NCBI GenBank assembly: GCA_039030125.1
Contig: JBCCEV010000058.1
Location: 1-23,174 of the forward strand
DNA length: 23,174 nt
Direction: 5' to 3'
Source of the DNA: JBCCEV01 sp039030125
Lineage (GTDB): Bacteria; Pseudomonadota; Gammaproteobacteria; Ga0077536
Positions 1 through 7,967 of this stretch are shown here, in pieces. The notes under the pieces were generated by a model. That model had not been told where the DNA came from. It saw only the letters and a list, made by a program, of their open reading frames with translations, and made no database searches. The position numbers were made by a program, and so were the translations under genes. Position 1 is the stretch's first letter. Each line of letters begins with the position of its first letter.

Positions 1-2
1 CG

Positions 3-527
3 GAGTTTATCGAGCATGGCCGCAATCATCAGCTAATGCTTGCCAGCCGCTATACCGACCACATGCGCGAGTTGCCCGAAGAGCAGTGGAACCTCACCGA
101 CGCCGGGATTGTGGTCAATTATCTCTTTCCGAACGTCCAACTGGTGCTTTTTAACCGCATCATCACCGTCGTTCGTATCTATCCCAACCGCGGGGAAGTT
201 GGACGCTGCCTGACGCGTATCTCGCATTATTCAGCGCAACACATCGGCGCCGAAACGGCCGAAGAAGCGCAACAACTGGACGGCAAACTCTACGAGGCGG
301 ATATGTCTCAGCGCCTGGAGTTCGACCTTGATACGCAAATGGAACTGATCAACTCCACGCTGGAGAAAGAGGATTACCACATGGGTACCAAATCGCAGGA
401 AGCGGCCGCGAGCGGCAAAATGGAGTACTTCGTATTTGGACGCAACGAGCCCGCGCTCCATCATTTTCACGATGCCTATCGCGATGCTTTGGGCATGCCG
501 CCGCTTGAGAAATTGCAAACCGCCTGA
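3..527 (+). CDS. Rieske ring-hydroxylating oxygenase alpha subunit, C-terminal part (5' cut by window)
   Basis: The reading frame is open from the first full codon at base 3, so the gene begins upstream of the window and only about 174 C-terminal residues are present. They match the catalytic (SRPBCC-fold) domain of Rieske non-haem iron oxygenase alpha subunits. The ending with GRNEPALHHFHDAYR followed by ALGMPPLE is characteristic of that family. An Asp in the KEDYHMG segment (codon 372-374) sits where the family's third mononuclear-iron ligand is expected; this assignment is by position only. The [2Fe-2S] Rieske domain and the two His iron ligands would lie upstream and cannot be seen. Such enzymes use an electron-transfer partner to hydroxylate aromatic or alicyclic substrates. 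The ATG at 36 is internal and is not taken as the start. An 8-bp GC hairpin follows 17 nt after the stop. Confidence 0.85.
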   Translation, partial: EFIEHGRNHQLMLASRYTDHMRELPEEQWNLTDAGIVVNYLFPNVQLVLFNRIITVVRIYPNRGEVGRCLTRISHYSAQHIGAETAEEAQQLDGKLYEADMSQRLEFDLDTQMELINSTLEKEDYHMGTKSQEAAASGKMEYFVFGRNEPALHHFHDAYRDALGMPPLEKLQTA

Positions 528-544
528 TCCCCGCCTAAACGGTT

Positions 545-566
545 CGCGCGCCGCGCATGGCGCGCG
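545..566. terminator. GC-rich perfect stem-loop after the Rieske gene
   Basis: CGCGCGCC (545-552) and GGCGCGCG (559-566) are perfect reverse complements around the 6-nt loop GCGCAT. The hairpin starts 17 nt after the Rieske stop and ends 18 nt before the next start codon. It lacks a clear U tract (only a weak run follows), so it may attenuate transcription or protect a 3' end rather than act as a strong intrinsic terminator. Confidence 0.4.
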
Positions 567-584
567 ATCGCTTATCATCTCCCG

Positions 585-1469
585 ATGATCTCACTCGGTA
601 GTGTTGAAGCGTTCCTAGAGGAACGTTATCCCATCGAGCGCGCCGATTCGGAGCGCGAGTTCTATGATCTTTGGCGTCGCTATGGGCTGAACGACTTGCC
701 TCCCATCGAAATGGCGATAGCAGGTGCGTTAATCGCTGATCGTCTGCCGTGGGTATTCGCCTCCGGATACCAAGCGACGCTCCGTAATGCATTCCCAGCG
801 TTACCGCCGCAGGGCTGGGCTGCGTTTGCTGCTACCGAGGACAGCCATGATCCCGAAGCGCACCCCGGTACACGTTTAAGCAACGACGGTGACGATTTTT
901 ATCTCAATGGCAATAAATCGTGGGTCGGCCATTCGAAAGTACTGGATCACTTGATTATCACGGTCAACGATCCCGGCGGCGACAAATACAAGGCCCAGGG
1001 CATGATCGTTGCGCGCGGTGCAAAGGGCGTCACCCTAACGCATCGCGAAGAACCGAAGTTCCTAAAAGCAATGAGTCAAGGCTTCGCCAATTTCACCAAT
1101 ACACCGGTTAAAAAAAACCAAGTATTTAAATTTGAACCGATCCGACAGTTCGGTCGCAGCGAGGCAAAATTCGTCACCCTCGCGGCCACCGCCTTTATGC
1201 TCGCGCGCAGCCGCAACGATGCTAATTTTGCCGACCGCTTGATCACCGTCGCAAGCGGATTGACAGCGCTGATCAGCGAAGAGAAAACATCGCGACAAGT
1301 CTACGGCGCGCTCGATCGAGAATTCCAGCGTTGCGTCGACTATTTCGAAACGTCGGCCGACACCTCGGCAATTGCGGATTACACCGCAGACCAACGCATG
1401 TTTCGAATGTATACCGATCGCATTCAGCGCCGCGTCGGCTACGCGCGTAGCGAAGCAGGCTTGAGTTAA
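585..1469 (+). CDS. Short, divergent acyl-CoA dehydrogenase-like protein
   Basis: This 294-aa protein resembles the acyl-CoA dehydrogenase fold but is about 85 residues shorter than usual (about 380). A reduced N-terminal helical part (about 1-80) precedes a recognisable beta domain with the ATEDSHDPEAH segment and the FYLNGNKSWVGHS strand-turn typical of the family. The C-terminal helical domain is short. I see neither the FAD-binding R-x-x-F-G motif nor a catalytic-Glu EG[GT] segment. It may therefore be a non-catalytic partner, a specialised desaturase/oxidase, or a degenerate protein. The ATG at 585 is the first usable start after the upstream hairpin. The gene lies between a Rieske oxygenase gene and a broken prpF-like gene on the same strand, which suggests a role in acyl-CoA or CoA-thioester catabolism. 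Family confidence is fair, function low. Confidence 0.7.
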   Translation: MISLGSVEAFLEERYPIERADSEREFYDLWRRYGLNDLPPIEMAIAGALIADRLPWVFASGYQATLRNAFPALPPQGWAAFAATEDSHDPEAHPGTRLSNDGDDFYLNGNKSWVGHSKVLDHLIITVNDPGGDKYKAQGMIVARGAKGVTLTHREEPKFLKAMSQGFANFTNTPVKKNQVFKFEPIRQFGRSEAKFVTLAATAFMLARSRNDANFADRLITVASGLTALISEEKTSRQVYGALDREFQRCVDYFETSADTSAIADYTADQRMFRMYTDRIQRRVGYARSEAGLS

Positions 1470-1480
1470 TCGCATCGTTC

Positions 1481-2277
1481 ATGTTGGCGAAGGATCTGGT
1501 CTCGATACCCGCAACCTGGATGCGCGGTGGTACAGGCAAAGGTTTATTTTTCTTAGACGAAGACTTGCCTGCGGATCGCGCGGCGCGGGAAGCAGCCATA
1601 CTGGCTGCACTGGGCAGCCCAGACCCCTATTCGCGGCAGCTCGATGGCGTCGGTGGTGCCACATCAAGCACCAGCAAAGCGGTGATCATCTCGCCATCGG
1701 CAAGAGCGGATTGCGATGTTGACTATTTGTTTGCGCACGTCGGCGTGGATACGGGCGTCATCGACTACTCAGGCAATTGCGGAAATTTGTCCGCGGCGGT
1801 CGGCTTATTTGCCCTAGAACAAGGACTGGTTCCCCAAGCGCAAAAAGGCGCGGTGCGCGTTTGGCAAGCAAACCTGTCGCAGCGTTTCATCGCCCGAGTA
1901 CCCTTGATGATGCAACGGAGCGTCCGGCGACGCCCAAGCTAGGTCTCGTAAGCACGCCAAGCAACTATCGAACAACGGCCAATGAACTCATTGAGGCAAG
2001 TCAATATGATATTTCCGCTCGAGTTTTCTCGATGGGACAACTGCATCAGGCAATGCCCGCGACGAGTGCGATAGCACTGGCCGCGGCCTGCGCTAGCGAG
2101 GGAACGTTGCCGGCTCAGAAAATGATCAGAGGCTGCTCTGACCATTTTTTGCTCGGCCATTGCGCCGGTATCATTGCCGTTGCGGCGAGTGTTCGCGATG
2201 GCGGCATTGAACAAGTGACGCTGTTTCGCACGGCGCGAACGTTGATGCGAGGCGACGTGTTGATCCCAAAGCGCTAA
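1481..2277 (+). pseudogene. PrpF-family (2-methylaconitate isomerase-like) gene with internal deletion and frameshift
   Basis: Two frames together encode the ends of a PrpF-family protein. The N-terminal part (from 1481) has IPATWMRGGTGKGLFF, the SRQLDGVGGATSSTSK segment and the GNCGNLSAAVG motif, and continues to WQANLSQRFIARVP. At about 1900-1910 the homology moves to the frame of 1777-2277, resuming at LDDATERPATPKLG and running through DISARVFSMGQLHQAM to RTARTLMRGDVLIP, the normal C-terminus. Intact PrpF proteins are about 390 aa, but only about 265 codons lie between the ends, so roughly 115-130 central residues are missing and the frame is shifted. PrpF isomerises 2-methylaconitate in the methylcitrate cycle; related proteins isomerise other unsaturated acids in catabolic clusters. 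An assembly error at the junction is the alternative to a genuine pseudogene. Confidence 0.85.
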
Positions 2278-2389
2278 ATCGACTTCCCGAGCGCCATACG
2301 CTTCAGACTTTAGTCCCGCGGCCAAGGATATCGCTCTCACGGCTCCGGGCGCGTCAAAACAAGCTCGGGACCCGAACCTAAGACACCGT

Positions 2390-2395
2390 TAGAAT
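2390..2395 (+). promoter_or_regulatory. Candidate -10 box (TAGAAT) before the flavin monooxygenase
   Basis: TAGAAT lies 38 nt before the ATG at 2434, in the 156-nt gap after the prpF remnant. No consensus -35 lies 16-18 nt upstream. Instead an 11-nt inverted repeat, TCGGG-A-CCCGA (2365-2375), occupies that place and could be an operator. The same hexamer stands before two other gene starts in the window. Confidence 0.35.
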
Positions 2396-2433
2396 AGTCG
2401 CCTTTCCGACGATCGGTGCAGGCGGCTCGGCTC

Positions 2434-4050
2434 ATGGCTTCTCAAGACAATTTCGACGTATTGCTCGTCGGCGCAGGCTTCTCTGGATTATATCTTCTTG
2501 ATCGACTTCGCGAAGAAGGGTTTTCCGTCCGCCTCCATGAAGCGGGGGCAGGTCTTGGTGGGATCTGGCATTGGAACTGTTATCCGGGTGCGCGCGTCGA
2601 CTCGACCTGTGCGATCTATCAGTATTCGCGAGAAGAAATTTGGCGCGAATGGGAATGGAGCGAGCGCTTCCCAGACTATCGCGAGATGCGCGCTTATTTT
2701 GAGTTCATTGATGAAAAACTCGACTTGAGCCGAGACATTGATTTCGAAACACGCGTCTCCAGCGCAAACTTCGACGAGGCCAAGCGCACCTGGACAGTGA
2801 ATTCCACTCATCGCGACGGTAGCCAAACAACGACCCAAGCCAATTTCTTCGTGATTTGTACGGGCTTCGGCTCGAAACCATATATCCCGCCGCTCGCAGG
2901 ATTAGATAGTTTTTTAGGCCCATGTCATCACACCGCGCTATGGCCGCAGGAAGATATCGACATGAGCAACCAACGCGTTGCCGTAATTGGCACGGGCGCC
3001 AGCGGCGTGCAGGTTGCCCAAGAAGCCGGCAAGATCGCCAAGCAACTGACCGTCTACCAGCGCACACCCAATATCGCTTTACCGATGCAACAGCAGCAAT
3101 GGGGTCCTGGCGACAACGCCAAATTGCGCGAAACCTACCAGGCCTCTTTCGACATGCGGGCCAAGAGTTTTGGTGGCACGGATTTCAACTTCGTCGATAA
3201 AGCGACGTTCGATGTATCGGATGAAGAACGCGAGAAGCTCTATCAGGATCTGTGGGACTACGGCGGCTTCTGGTATTGGCTGGCGGGCTATAACGACATG
3301 CTCATCAACGAGGAAGCAAACCGCGCGGCTTACGATTTTTGGCGCCAGAAAGTTCACGCCCGCGTCAATGATCCCGAAATCGCCGAAAAACTCGCACCGC
3401 AAGACCCCCCTCATCCGTTCGGCACCAAACGCCCGTCGCTGGAGCAGTGGTATTACGATATCTTCAATCAAGAGAACGTCGAACTCGTTGATATTAAAAC
3501 CAACCCCATTGAAGCCATTACCGAGCGCGGCGTGCGGACCTCCGATGGCGAGCGCGAGTTCGATGTTATCGCCTTGGCCACCGGTTTCGACGCGGTCACT
3601 GGCGGCTTAACCGCCATTGATATCCGCGGCCGCGATGGGATGACACTTGAGAAGAAATGGGCAGACGGGGTTCGCACTTATCAAGGGCTTGCCAACAACG
3701 GTTTTCCAAATCTGTTAGTGAGCTACGGCCCACAGGCACCAACCGGATTTTGTAACGGGCCAACCAGTGCCGAGTTCCAAGGCGACTATATTGTCGACTG
3801 CTTGAAATATATGCGCAGTAACGACCTCACCCGTATCGAACCTACGGAAGCTGCCGAGGAACAGTGGCGGCAAAAGTGTTTGGACTTGGTCGCGCCCACG
3901 CTCTTCCCAAAAGCAGACTCCTGGTACATGGGCGCAAACATTCCGGGCAAGCCACGCGAGATCCTGATGTACCCCGGCGGCGTACCGATGTACATGGAAG
4001 AGCTGAAAAATTGCGTCGCTAACGGCTACGCTGGCTATCAGCTGAGCTAG
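2434..4050 (+). CDS. Flavin-containing monooxygenase, Baeyer-Villiger type
   Basis: This 538-aa NADPH-dependent flavoenzyme belongs to the cyclohexanone/cyclopentadecanone monooxygenase group. An N-terminal FAD Rossmann motif GAGFSG (about 13-18) is followed by the GGIWHWNCYPGARVD segment typical of the family. The type-I Baeyer-Villiger fingerprint F-x-G-x-x-x-H-x-x-x-W-P is exact as FLGPCHHTALWP (about 160-171), and the NADPH Rossmann motif GTGASG is at about 186-191. ALATGFDAVTGG and the C-terminal YMGANIPGKPRE are also typical, and the length is normal. The reaction would insert oxygen next to a ketone to give an ester or lactone, or oxidise a heteroatom. I chose the ATG at 2434; an in-frame GTG at 2416 would add six residues. 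Together with the Rieske gene and MFS transporter this suggests catabolism of a cyclic ketone or steroid-like compound; the substrate is inferred. Confidence 0.93.
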   Translation: MASQDNFDVLLVGAGFSGLYLLDRLREEGFSVRLHEAGAGLGGIWHWNCYPGARVDSTCAIYQYSREEIWREWEWSERFPDYREMRAYFEFIDEKLDLSRDIDFETRVSSANFDEAKRTWTVNSTHRDGSQTTTQANFFVICTGFGSKPYIPPLAGLDSFLGPCHHTALWPQEDIDMSNQRVAVIGTGASGVQVAQEAGKIAKQLTVYQRTPNIALPMQQQQWGPGDNAKLRETYQASFDMRAKSFGGTDFNFVDKATFDVSDEEREKLYQDLWDYGGFWYWLAGYNDMLINEEANRAAYDFWRQKVHARVNDPEIAEKLAPQDPPHPFGTKRPSLEQWYYDIFNQENVELVDIKTNPIEAITERGVRTSDGEREFDVIALATGFDAVTGGLTAIDIRGRDGMTLEKKWADGVRTYQGLANNGFPNLLVSYGPQAPTGFCNGPTSAEFQGDYIVDCLKYMRSNDLTRIEPTEAAEEQWRQKCLDLVAPTLFPKADSWYMGANIPGKPREILMYPGGVPMYMEELKNCVANGYAGYQLS

Positions 4051-4112
4051 CGGCTGCGGCCCACTATTCGGCGCGACCCGTGCGTGCCGGCGCCGATGCT
4101 CGCTGTCTAGAA

Positions 4113-5321
4113 ATGTCGACCAAACCGCCTGCAAATCCACCTCGCGATGAGCCGATCTTTTGGCTCATCTCGGCCATGCTGGGAACCCAGAGCGTGGCGG
4201 TTCTGATTCTGATGACCGTACCCGTTATGGCCACCGAAATCGCCCCAGATTTCGGTGTCGATGCGAAGGACATTGGGGTTTTCATGTCGATTGTGTTCGT
4301 CTTCGCAATGTTTTTCTCGGCGGCGAGCGGTAGTCTGGTTCATCGGTTTGGCGGCATCCGCACCAATCAAATTGGCATGGCGTTTTCCGCCTGCTGTTTA
4401 CTACTCGCGCTCACGAAATCCCTTCCCCTACTGTTCGTCGGTGCGGCGCTTATTGGTTTAGGCTACGGTCCCAATACGCCGGCAGGCTCCCATGTCTTAG
4501 CTCGTGTCACACCCGCGAACGCAATGGGCCTGGTGTTCTCATTCAAGCAGAGCGGGGCGCCCCTCGGTGGCTTGGTTGCAGGCCTGTTGGTGCCAACGGT
4601 CGCGGAGTCCTACGGTTGGGAAACCGCGATCTACACAAGCTTTACAGTCGCGGCGTTGGCGATCGTTGGTATCCAACCATTGCGCGACCGCTTAGACGAC
4701 GATCGGGATCCCAACACAAAGATTGTGTTCTCGTCGCCGTGGCGAGCCATTCGGAGTGTGGCCCTTGATCGGCGTTTGCGCCGACTCACTTTCGCCGCGT
4801 TTAGCCTGACCTCGACTCAGGCCATCGTGATGACCTATTTGGTCGTCTTTCTCATCCAAGAACTCGGCATTGCATTTACCACCGCGGGGGCCGTCTTCGC
4901 TTGCTCGCAAGCCGCTGGTGCGACCGTGCGGGTGCTGATGGGTTGGCTGGCAGATAAGGCGCTCGGCGCGCGAACTACCCTTGTGATGATGGGTATGGTG
5001 AGCAGCACTGGGCTTGTCGGCCTCACTTTCTTGTCGCCCGATTCCCCATTACTCGTTATCGTCACGTTGAGCGTCATACTCGGTGCCGCGAGTTTTGGCT
5101 GGAACGGCGTGTTTCTGGCGGAAGTGGCCAGCGAAGCACGATCGAAAAGCGTCGGCGAGGCAACCGGAGGATCTTTATTTTTTCTTTATGGGGGGCTCGT
5201 GTTTGGTCCAATGATCATGTCGCTGTTAATTACAATGACCTCGGGGTACACGGTCCCTTTTTTCGCGTTCGCGGCGCTAACCTGGGTAGCCTGTCTCAAT
5301 TTGTTTCGGACCAAACAGTGA
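4113..5321 (+). CDS. MFS transporter (12-TM major facilitator)
   Basis: This 402-aa integral membrane protein has alternating long hydrophobic stretches consistent with 12 transmembrane helices and a polar central loop near LRDRLDDDRDPNTK. The MFS signature between helices 2 and 3 is represented by GSLVHRFGG, and its repeat in the second half by GWLADKALGAR. Helix-4-like RVTPANAMGLVFSFKQSGAPLGG is typical of organic-anion or nitrate/oxalate-type MFS members. I chose the ATG at 4113; an in-frame GTG at 4080 would add 11 residues. It lies 62 nt after the Baeyer-Villiger monooxygenase on the same strand, so it may import the substrate of that pathway or export a product. The specific substrate cannot be read from the sequence. 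Confidence 0.9.
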   Translation: MSTKPPANPPRDEPIFWLISAMLGTQSVAVLILMTVPVMATEIAPDFGVDAKDIGVFMSIVFVFAMFFSAASGSLVHRFGGIRTNQIGMAFSACCLLLALTKSLPLLFVGAALIGLGYGPNTPAGSHVLARVTPANAMGLVFSFKQSGAPLGGLVAGLLVPTVAESYGWETAIYTSFTVAALAIVGIQPLRDRLDDDRDPNTKIVFSSPWRAIRSVALDRRLRRLTFAAFSLTSTQAIVMTYLVVFLIQELGIAFTTAGAVFACSQAAGATVRVLMGWLADKALGARTTLVMMGMVSSTGLVGLTFLSPDSPLLVIVTLSVILGAASFGWNGVFLAEVASEARSKSVGEATGGSLFFLYGGLVFGPMIMSLLITMTSGYTVPFFAFAALTWVACLNLFRTKQ

Positions 5322-5408
5322 TCACAAACACACGTTGCCCGTTTGTTTGCGACGCCTGCGATCGTTAACATTCCGGGTGTTTAATGCTGAATCATGAGGG
5401 GCCGCAAA

Positions 5409-6263
5409 ATGCAAATGGGGATAATGAGTTTCAACACCGAATACACCATTCGGGCCGACGATCTGGCGATCGAAGCCGAAGCCAGGGGCTTTGACTCGGT
5501 CTGGTTTCCGGAGCACACCCATATCCCCGCCGCTCGAAAAACCCCTTATCCCGCGGGAGGCCCTTTGCCCAAAGAATACATCCACATGTCCGATCCCTTC
5601 ATTAGCTGCGGGGTTGCGGCTGCGGTCACCAAAAATCTAATCGTTGGTACGGGTGTCACCTTAATACCGCAGCATGAACCGCTGGCGCTCGCGAAAACGG
5701 TTGCCACACTTGACCGTCTTAGCAACGGCCGTTTTCAGCTTGGTATTGGTGCGGGTTGGAACGAAGACGAAATGGAAAATCACGGCGTCAAATACGAAGA
5801 ACGCTGGAAAGTCACCATGGAACACTTAGCCGCGATGAAAGCGCTATGGACCGAGGAGGAAGCGTCCTATCACGGCAACTACGTCAACTTCGATAAAGTT
5901 TGGTCATACCCCAAGCCAGTCAGTGATCCTCATCCTCCGATCATTTTGGGATCGTTCGCATCTAAGTTCGGGATCAATCGCGCGGCGAAGCACGCCGATG
6001 GTTGGATCCCTATCGGCTCGCTGCACGAAAATATGGCTGATGACCTCGCAGCAGTTAAAGCTAAGGTGAAGGAATACGGGCGCGATCCAGACAAGTTCGA
6101 GATCTCGATCTTCGACATCGAATCGACCACCGAGGACGATTTGAAAAAAATCGCCGACGTTGGTGGTATTACCCGCTGCATCCCACGCTGCCCAACGGAA
6201 GACAAAGATACAGTGCTGCGTTGGATGGACGAGTACGCCGCGATCCGCGAGCGTTTGAACTAG
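5409..6263 (+). CDS. Luciferase-like (LLM class) flavin/F420-type oxidoreductase
   Basis: This 284-aa (beta/alpha)8 protein belongs to the bacterial luciferase-like superfamily. The N-terminal EARGFDSVWFPEHTHIP, the central KTVATLDRLSNGRFQLGIGAGWN and the later PPIILGSFASKFGINRAAKHADGW are hallmarks of the F420-dependent LLM subgroup (TIGR03619-like). It uses FMN or F420 to oxidise or reduce an organic substrate. Because F420 is uncommon in Proteobacteria, FMN is my guess for the cofactor. A GAGGGG Shine-Dalgarno (5396-5401) lies 7 nt before the ATG at 5409. This favours that start over the ATG at 5394, which would overlap the ribosome site. The gene ends one base before the stop of the convergent histidine phosphatase gene. 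It is shorter than many LLM proteins (about 330 aa) but both ends look complete. Confidence 0.9.
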   Translation: MQMGIMSFNTEYTIRADDLAIEAEARGFDSVWFPEHTHIPAARKTPYPAGGPLPKEYIHMSDPFISCGVAAAVTKNLIVGTGVTLIPQHEPLALAKTVATLDRLSNGRFQLGIGAGWNEDEMENHGVKYEERWKVTMEHLAAMKALWTEEEASYHGNYVNFDKVWSYPKPVSDPHPPIILGSFASKFGINRAAKHADGWIPIGSLHENMADDLAAVKAKVKEYGRDPDKFEISIFDIESTTEDDLKKIADVGGITRCIPRCPTEDKDTVLRWMDEYAAIRERLN

Positions 6264-6264
6264 C

Positions 6265-6873
6265 CTAAACGGCGCCGCCCTCGCGCGCATCGTCTTGCAA
6301 GTGCTCGGTGCTCGCGAGTTCGACGATCCGCCAAGGTGGATCACGTTCTACTCGCGTCACCGATGTGTTGGCAACGATGAGATCCTCGCTAATAGCGTAA
6401 GCCGAACTATCGAGCACCCGCGCGAATAGGGATCTTAGAACTAATCCGTGAGTCACGATGACGATATCCCCTTGGATTTCCTCGCAATACTCACTGATTT
6501 TTTGCCAGGCGCGATCGACGCGCTTATTAAACACGCTCCAACTCTCACCATTGGGCGGCTCATAAGAAGTCCCAAAAATGTCCAGATGCGCCAACTCGTC
6601 GTGCGGGCGACCGCGCACATCGCCGTAATTTCGCTCACGCAGCGTAGCCTCGGCAATCAAGTTTGCGCCTGTATGTTCGGCGATTTTCTCTGCCGTCATT
6701 TGGGCCCTTCGATAATCACTGGTGATTACCGTTGCTATCGCCTGATCCGCCAATGCGCGTCCAAGTTGATCCGACTGTGCGAGACCGTGTGCCCCAAGCG
6801 GCGTGTCAGGAAACTGAACCACGCGCGCTGCATTTAAATCCGTCTCGCCGTGACGCACTAACCGTAAACTCAT
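6265..6873 (-). CDS. Histidine phosphatase family protein (phosphoglycerate mutase-like)
   Basis: This 202-aa protein of histidine phosphatase clan branch 1 opens with LRLVRHGETDLN, giving the phospho-accepting His8 in RHG. It carries LRERNYGD with the acid/base Glu near 80, and IVIVTHGLVLRSL with the second catalytic His142. The family hydrolyses or transfers phosphate on small metabolites such as sugar phosphates, alpha-ribazole phosphate or fructose bisphosphate; the substrate here is unknown. The start is the ATG at 6871-6873, preceded by an AGGAGA ribosome site. A longer reading to 6960 has no family similarity in its first 29 residues. It is convergent with the luciferase-like gene (1 nt between stops) and divergent from a methyltransferase gene 230 nt away. 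Confidence 0.93.
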   Translation of the reverse strand: MSLRLVRHGETDLNAARVVQFPDTPLGAHGLAQSDQLGRALADQAIATVITSDYRRAQMTAEKIAEHTGANLIAEATLRERNYGDVRGRPHDELAHLDIFGTSYEPPNGESWSVFNKRVDRAWQKISEYCEEIQGDIVIVTHGLVLRSLFARVLDSSAYAISEDLIVANTSVTRVERDPPWRIVELASTEHLQDDAREGGAV

Positions 6874-7054
6874 TTCATCTCCTAATAGGCGATCGGTGAT
6901 CCCAAGAACGTTGACACTGCATGCACCCAGAGCCGCCGCACCCGAGAACGACGTTTCCAACCTAAGGCTGTTCTCATTGGCAGTGCCCCACCGCTTCCCT
7001 AGTTTATCGGACCGAAGCGCGGCAAAACGTTAGCGAATCCAACAACGCCTGCGA

Positions 7055-7060
7055 TAAAAT
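7055..7060 (+). promoter_or_regulatory. Candidate -10 box (TAAAAT) before the zinc-ribbon methyltransferase
   Basis: TAAAAT in the context GCGATAAAATCC ends 43 nt before the ATG at 7104, within the 230-nt divergent gap shared with the histidine phosphatase. No good -35 is seen at normal spacing. The rest of the gap shows no open frame with family similarity. Confidence 0.3.
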
Positions 7061-7103
7061 CCGGCCCGCGCGGGTGATCTTCTTGACCTTGTGCAACATA
7101 TCA

Positions 7104-7967
7104 ATGAACAAACACTGTGTGATCTGCGGGAAACCTTATTGCTCAACGACCGTTCCTTGGCTGTGGCGCTGCGAGATCTGCGAACTTGAGGTTTCTAACT
7201 TCAAAAGCAACGACGGTGAAGCCCTGCTAGGCTGGGACCCGGAAGCAGAGCGCTTCATGGCGCCGTTGCGCCGGCAAACCACCGGTATTTTAATCGGGGA
7301 GCTCAGCCGCTTGCGCGACCTCAACGGTCAGCGCTTGTTGGATGTTGGCTGTGCGGCTGGCTGGTTCCTGATCGGCGCCCGCCAAGCCGGGATGCACGCC
7401 AGCGGAATCGAGCCCGATCCGGAGATTGCTAAACGCGCCCTAGCTAACGACTTTGAAATCATCGATGGCCTTTATCCGCACTGCGTGATTGCGGGGCAAA
7501 GCTATGACGTCGTCACCTTTCACGATGTATTCGAGCACTTTCCTGATCCCAACGAGGCGCTCTCGGCGACCCAAAGGATCCTTGAACCAGGCGGCATTTT
7601 GCTCGTAAACCTGCCGAGTGCGGACGGGATCTTCTACAGATTTGCCAAGCTCGCCGCCAGATTCGGCCGCGAAGCGCCACTGGCGCGCCTCTGGCAGAAA
7701 GGCTACGAAAGCCCGCATCTCTTTTATTTCAATACCGATAACCTGCAACGGCTAGTCAGCCAACACGGCTTCCAATTAATGCGCTCGGGGACGCTACCCT
7801 CGGTGAGCCTGCGTGGTCTTTGGGGTCGCATTCGTGAAGGACGCCAAGTGAATGCTGTTGTCGCGGCAATGGTATTCATCGGCGTATTGTTCTCTTATCC
7901 GCTCCTGCGCTTCGCGCTGCCCGCGGATATTGTCTTCCATATCTACCAACTCAGAGAGCCTGCGTAA
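7104..7967 (+). CDS. Class I SAM-dependent methyltransferase with N-terminal zinc-ribbon-like Cys cluster
   Basis: This 287-aa protein begins with Cys5-x2-Cys8, Cys13 and Cys23-x2-Cys26, a likely zinc knuckle of the kind found in sugar and lipid C-methyltransferases. The SAM-binding motif I is LLDVGCAAGWFL (about 79-89), with the acidic GIEPDPE after strand 2 and the VTFHDVFEHFPDPNEAL segment that marks UbiG/COQ5-like enzymes. The HLFYFNTDNLQRLV segment (205-218) is common in polysaccharide-associated relatives. A hydrophobic stretch near 250-280 could be a membrane anchor. The ATG at 7104 is chosen because the ten residues before it in the frame have no similarity. The stop codon overlaps the start of the FemAB-like gene (TAATG), so the two are probably translated together. 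The substrate is unknown; an envelope or exported glycan or lipid is an inference from the neighbour. Confidence 0.88.
   Translation: MNKHCVICGKPYCSTTVPWLWRCEICELEVSNFKSNDGEALLGWDPEAERFMAPLRRQTTGILIGELSRLRDLNGQRLLDVGCAAGWFLIGARQAGMHASGIEPDPEIAKRALANDFEIIDGLYPHCVIAGQSYDVVTFHDVFEHFPDPNEALSATQRILEPGGILLVNLPSADGIFYRFAKLAARFGREAPLARLWQKGYESPHLFYFNTDNLQRLVSQHGFQLMRSGTLPSVSLRGLWGRIREGRQVNAVVAAMVFIGVLFSYPLLRFALPADIVFHIYQLREPA

Noticed and set aside
2416..2433. GTG start for the flavin monooxygenase giving six extra residues
   Set aside because: The ATG at 2434 directly precedes the Rossmann strand at the usual distance; the extra residues add nothing recognisable.
5324..5346. ACAAAC...GTTTGT inverted repeat after the MFS gene
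   Set aside because: Six-base AT-rich arms with an 11-nt loop are too weak to call a terminator or operator.
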